In this document: positions 60,514 to 64,000 of the stretch, in pieces | Position numbering within the stretch: the first letter of the stretch is position 1 | Layout: each line of letters opens with the position of its first letter | Assembly: GCA_963825305.1 (NCBI GenBank) | Contig: CAWGTA010000017.1 | Location: forward strand, 124,001-188,000 | DNA length: 64,000 bases | From: PSRJ01 sp963825305 | GTDB lineage: Bacteria; Acidobacteriota; Terriglobia; Bryobacterales; Bryobacteraceae | Direction: 5' to 3' | Notes under the pieces: model-generated | What the model was told of the DNA's origin: nothing | Seen by the model: the letters and a program-made list of their open reading frames with translations, nothing else | The model's database searches: none | Program-made: the position numbers and the translations under genes

Positions 60514-61380
60514 ATGCGAACGGACAAGCTGCTTCTGTTTTTGCTTCCCGCCTTGTGTCTCGCACAAACTGCCAAGGTCTGGACGCCCGAAGATCTGTTC
60601 CGGCGCAACGTGGGCACGCGCGAACAACAGTACGGGCAGTTTCCGCCGCACAAAATGATCGGCAATGTCTACTACGTCGGCACGGAGGCGCTGGGGTCCT
60701 TCCTGATCAGTACGCCGGAGGGATTGATCCTCATCAACAGCGACTATGAGGGCGTCGTGCCGGTGATTCGGAAATCAGTAGAGCAGTTGGGATTCAAGTT
60801 TACCGACATCAAAATTCTGCTGGGCAGCCATGCGCATGCGGACCACATGGAGGGCGACGCTTTGGTCAAGGAGTTGAGCGGTGCGCGCGTAATGGCGATG
60901 GCCGAGGACGTTCCGGCACTGGAGAAGATGCGTCCGGGGGGCAAGCCGCATCCCATCGACCAGGTCCTGCACGATGGCGACAAGGTGACATTGGGCGGCA
61001 CGACTCTGGTGGCCCATCTGACTCCCGGCCATACCAGGGGCTGCACGAGCTGGAGTCTGAAGGTAATGGATGGCGGGAAGTCCTATGACGTGGTGATCAT
61101 CGGCAGCCTGGGCGTGAACCCCGGGTACAAGCTGGTGAACAACCCCGAGGTTCCTCAAATCGCGGAAGAGTATCAGCGCAGCTTTAAACTGATGCGGTTG
61201 CTGCCCTGCGATGTGCCTCTGGGCTCGCACCCCGCCATGTTCAACCTGGTGGAGAAGTACGCGAAGTTGGGGAAAGGCCCGAACCCTTACATCGACCCGC
61301 AGGGCTACCTGGCAGAGCTGGACATCCAGCAAAGCGCGTTCACTTCGCGGTTTAACGAGCAGAAGGCGGCGACGCAATAG
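60514..61380 (+). CDS. Subclass B3 metallo-beta-lactamase-like hydrolase, second copy
   Basis: A protein of 288 residues with a signal peptide (LLLFLLPALCLAQ). Zinc ligands: His106, His108, Asp110 and His111 in GSHAHADHMEG, His173 in TPGHTRG, His239 in LGSHP. It shares long identical segments with the protein encoded at 45101 (for example DIKILLGSHAH, HMEGDALVKEL, DVPAL, GKPHPID), so the two are paralogues. Real beta-lactam hydrolysis is untested. Convergent with the kelch-protein gene. Confidence 0.87.
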   Translation: MRTDKLLLFLLPALCLAQTAKVWTPEDLFRRNVGTREQQYGQFPPHKMIGNVYYVGTEALGSFLISTPEGLILINSDYEGVVPVIRKSVEQLGFKFTDIKILLGSHAHADHMEGDALVKELSGARVMAMAEDVPALEKMRPGGKPHPIDQVLHDGDKVTLGGTTLVAHLTPGHTRGCTSWSLKVMDGGKSYDVVIIGSLGVNPGYKLVNNPEVPQIAEEYQRSFKLMRLLPCDVPLGSHPAMFNLVEKYAKLGKGPNPYIDPQGYLAELDIQQSAFTSRFNEQKAATQ

Positions 61381-61392
61381 GGCCGAGCGGCG

Positions 61393-64000
61393 TCAACGTC
61401 GCCGTCGCGGTGGCAGTAGGCTCCGGCCCGGAGACTTGCCGGTGGCCAGTCCTCTCAGAAGCAGCGTTTTCGGCCCCCGGGATGCACAGGTCAGGTCATC
61501 ACCCACGTGGACCGACAGGGCCTGTTTGGTGTCGTCATAGGCCGCCGCAACGGTATAAGCCGGACCAGGCTGGCCTTCCGGGAACTGCTGCGCCCAAGCT
61601 TCGCCATTCCATAACCAGATCTCCCTCCGAAAGTCGTAGTTCCAACCGGTGCCGGTGACGAGTTTGCCTCCATAGCCCCCGATCATGACCACAGATTGCA
61701 GAGCCGGATGATAAGCGAGCACGTGACCGAATCGGGCCGCTGGTGGATTGGCGATGAACTTCTGATGCCATTCCATGCCGTCCCACACCCACGTGTCGGA
61801 AAACCAAGTAGGCGTGCCCAGGCCCCCGAAGCCGCCGAAGAGCACAATCTCGCGCCGCCCGGCGTCATACGCCATGCTATGGCCCGTGCGTGCCGCGGGA
61901 CTTGCCGGACTGACCGCCTGAGTCCAATTGGCGCCATCCCAAATCCAGGTATCGCTCGATTCGCCTGCGGCAGACCCGCCAAACATTACCACCTTCTTGG
62001 ACGCGGCATCGTATGCCATCGCATGACCGCTGCGCGCTGGAGGGCTGACCGGCGGCTGCATCTGGAGCCAGTTATTCCCATCCCACACCCAGGTCTCATT
62101 GCTGAATCCGTATGTTGCGCCACTCACGCCGCCGAACAACACAATCTGGCCGCGAGTCTCGTCGTAGACCATTGCATGCCCGGAGAGCATTCCGGGATTG
62201 TTGGCCGGGTGCAGAAGAGTCCAGCCCGATCCGTCCCAGAGCCAGGTCTCCGCGGAGATGGTGGTGTCCCACACGCCGCCATAGAGGATTGCCTGCCCGG
62301 AATGCCCGAACGGCGCCATCGCCATGTCGTGGCGCGCGGAAGGCGCATCCTTCGGAGCGAGCGGCGTCCAGGTGAGACTGTCCGGTACACTCCCGCCGCC
62401 TTGCTGGGTTATCGTAAACGCCAGGCCGCCGACAATGATGGTGCCGGTTCGTTGCGGTCCCGTATTCACCGCCACGATGTAGCGGACGGCGGCCGGACCG
62501 ACGTCCAGAAAACAGGAGCACTCAACGTCGGTGATCCAGGGGGCGTCCCATCCCATTGTCCACGCCAGGTCCGGCGCGCTGGTGGCGACTGCGATCTCTC
62601 CCACGCCGCCTGCAGCGGAGACGGACACGGCTTGTGGGGTGATGGTCATCCAACCGGAGCCGCCGGCCTGCGTGACGATGACGAATGCCTGGCCCATGGT
62701 AATCTTGCCCCAGCGCGGCGAGACGTTGCCGTTTGGTGCGACCGTGAAGTTCAAACTGCCAGTGCCGGTCCCGGAGCGGTTCGATCCCAGGGTGATCCAG
62801 GAAACCGAGGCGGAGGCATTCCAGGGACACGCTCCCGCTGCGGTGACGGAGATTTGGCCGGATCCACCGGGGGCGTCAAAGGACTGCGCGCCGCCCACCG
62901 AACTCGGGCACACCGGTGCAGGCGCGTACGAAACACTCACGCTCAGCCCGGCCGCTGTGGCCGAGTTTACGGTTAGGTTCAGGGTGCCGTAAGGATCCTT
63001 CCACGTCTCCCCGGCGTGCAGAACCGGGTCGCTGGCGAAGGGCGCAGCAGGGTGGAAATTAACCAGATTGGTATAGGTTGCCCGGTCTACGCCGCTGAGG
63101 GTTGCGGTCAGCGCAGGGTCCTCATAATGCACCAGCGCGCCGGCATAGGCCGCCGCCGGCAGGGTTGCATCGAAGGTCCCCAGAGGCTGCCGGAATTCGA
63201 GCCAGAGCCAGTCATCGTTGCCTGTGCCGCGGCTCACACGCAGTACCTGCCCGCTACCGGGTAGTTCGTATGCCGGCAGGTTGAAATTGCCCGCTATGGT
63301 TACAGTTTGAATATTGGTGCCGGCCTGCAGCCAGCCCAACAACGCCTTTTGCGGCGCGGCCCAGTGAGCGGATTGCCTGCCCATATTCGAGAAGTAGTCC
63401 CCGTACTCATGAATCGCGTCCCAAGGCGCGGGCGTTTGCCCCGCCGGCCCGAGGGGCTCGTTCCCATAATCGGCGAGCCGGGCGTGTTCCAAGCCGAAGC
63501 CGTGGCCGAGTTCGTGCGAAGCGGTATCGACAATCTCGTTCTGACCTACCATGCTCTCGGCGCCGAGCCACATCGACGATGCGTACAGGACCCCTTGCGG
63601 TGACGAAATCTGCCCGCAGCCAAGCAATGCCATGCCGCCCGAATCCATGCCTGTCTCGCCCTGCGGCGCCACCACGAAGATGCGATTGTAGTGAGTCAGG
63701 TCGGTGGAGGGCGCGGCAGCCCGCAGAGCTGCATCGCGCGCCGCCAGCGGCTGATCGAAGTAGTCAGCGTCGAGCACGAATGGGCCAAGCACGTCTCCGG
63801 TTGCCCAGGTCTGGCCGTAAGAGGATTCCCGCAGAAAGCTGTCCACCGTCCGCCCGGCGCCGAAAAAGCTGTCGCGCATCAGTGCCGGAGTCACCGATGA
63901 GAGCAGCGCCTTGCTGGGAAATGACACCAGTATCACCGCCACCTTCTGTTCACCGGTGGTGGTGCACGTTCCCGCCGAGGAATCGTCAAGAGGCGCGATC
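61393..64000 (-). CDS. Secreted metallopeptidase-like / BACON / kelch protein, N-terminus beyond window
   Basis: The frame is open to the right edge; codons upstream of the GTG at 63942 read CTTTGEQKVAVILVSFPS, which looks like coding sequence, so the start lies outside. Domain order: an M6/gametolysin-like zinc peptidase with HELGHGFGLEH near 63510 (HExxHxxxxxH), a beta-domain, two BACON-like domains (ACPWNASASVSWITLGSNRSGTGTGSLNFTVAPN; VSVSAAGGVGEIAVATSAPDLAWTM...APWI), and about five kelch-type repeats (GHSGQAILYGGVWDTTISAETWLWDGSGW; RREIVLFGGFGG...DTWVWDGMEW) that may form a propeller. At least 869 residues; secreted. Carbohydrate or surface binding is likely. Confidence 0.82.
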   Translation of the reverse strand, partial: IAPLDDSSAGTCTTTGEQKVAVILVSFPSKALLSSVTPALMRDSFFGAGRTVDSFLRESSYGQTWATGDVLGPFVLDADYFDQPLAARDAALRAAAPSTDLTHYNRIFVVAPQGETGMDSGGMALLGCGQISSPQGVLYASSMWLGAESMVGQNEIVDTASHELGHGFGLEHARLADYGNEPLGPAGQTPAPWDAIHEYGDYFSNMGRQSAHWAAPQKALLGWLQAGTNIQTVTIAGNFNLPAYELPGSGQVLRVSRGTGNDDWLWLEFRQPLGTFDATLPAAAYAGALVHYEDPALTATLSGVDRATYTNLVNFHPAAPFASDPVLHAGETWKDPYGTLNLTVNSATAAGLSVSVSYAPAPVCPSSVGGAQSFDAPGGSGQISVTAAGACPWNASASVSWITLGSNRSGTGTGSLNFTVAPNGNVSPRWGKITMGQAFVIVTQAGGSGWMTITPQAVSVSAAGGVGEIAVATSAPDLAWTMGWDAPWITDVECSCFLDVGPAAVRYIVAVNTGPQRTGTIIVGGLAFTITQQGGGSVPDSLTWTPLAPKDAPSARHDMAMAPFGHSGQAILYGGVWDTTISAETWLWDGSGWTLLHPANNPGMLSGHAMVYDETRGQIVLFGGVSGATYGFSNETWVWDGNNWLQMQPPVSPPARSGHAMAYDAASKKVVMFGGSAAGESSDTWIWDGANWTQAVSPASPAARTGHSMAYDAGRREIVLFGGFGGLGTPTWFSDTWVWDGMEWHQKFIANPPAARFGHVLAYHPALQSVVMIGGYGGKLVTGTGWNYDFRREIWLWNGEAWAQQFPEGQPGPAYTVAAAYDDTKQALSVHVGDDLTCASRGPKTLLLRGLATGKSPGRSLLPPRRRR

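Noticed and set aside
1..64000. tRNA, rRNA, transposase, integrase or phage genes
   Set aside because: No cloverleaf with CCA-type ends, no rRNA motifs and no mobile-element proteins were seen on either strand; the repeats are short palindromes only.

Overview
The window is a GC-rich chromosomal segment that reads like a soil Acidobacteriota genome, most likely near Bryobacterales / Candidatus Solibacter. That placement is an inference from gene content: PQQ beta-propeller dehydrogenases with fused cytochrome c, a PVA-dehydrogenase-like enzyme, DUF2934, CHRD, CarD, an OPT transporter, PEP-CTERM, many two-component genes, and short palindromic repeats after genes. I see no rRNA, tRNA, CRISPR array, transposase or phage gene. 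No gene-free stretch exceeds 300 bases; the longer gaps (about 150-250 bases) hold promoters or palindromic repeats.

Layout. 1-3.8 kb: minus-strand operon of sensor kinase, OmpR-type regulator, a TPR protein and a cut-off secreted protein. 3.8-6.6 kb: STAS protein (with a Pho-box-like site upstream), a DcaP-like porin and a small secreted protein. 6.6-8.6 kb: hypothetical protein, patatin-like lipase, alpha/beta hydrolase. 8.6-13.6 kb: minus-strand run of protocatechuate 3,4-dioxygenase (pcaH-pcaG), HpcH/HpaI aldolase, cytochrome-c/PQQ dehydrogenase and a THI5/SsuA-like binding protein. 14-17 kb: mreB and a KimA-type potassium importer. 17.2-17.8 kb: cold-shock-domain protein with a novel N-terminus. 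18-24.5 kb: CHRD protein, two PQQ dehydrogenases and a heme-motif/alpha-toroid/ankyrin protein. 24.6-30 kb: secreted protein, GAF kinase, UDP-glucose dehydrogenase, regulators. 29.7-34 kb: four overlapping genes (CheY-like, outer-membrane protein, cupredoxin, HAMP kinase). 34-41.6 kb: S8 protease with Trp-rich repeats, EamA exporter, zinc-ribbon membrane protein, glpX, hydroxyacid dehydrogenase, MoeB/ThiF protein, HDOD protein. 41.7-46 kb: OPT transporter overlapping a peptidase-like gene, then a B3 metallo-beta-lactamase. 46-50.2 kb: psd-pssA-(ASADH-like)-lptE-holA envelope operon. 50.2-56 kb: atypical receiver, Crp-like regulator, dienelactone hydrolase, GT4, CarD, COX3. 56-64 kb: BON-DUF3300-DUF2950 operon, DUF2934, PEP-CTERM protein, second B3 enzyme and a metallopeptidase/BACON/kelch protein cut by the window end.

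Two features run through the window. First, at least eight genes are split by nine single-base frameshifts, eight of them one extra base, so the assembly may carry indel errors; I annotate the restored full-length genes and mark each site. Second, at least three families of short palindromic repeats sit between genes, mostly directly after stop codons.
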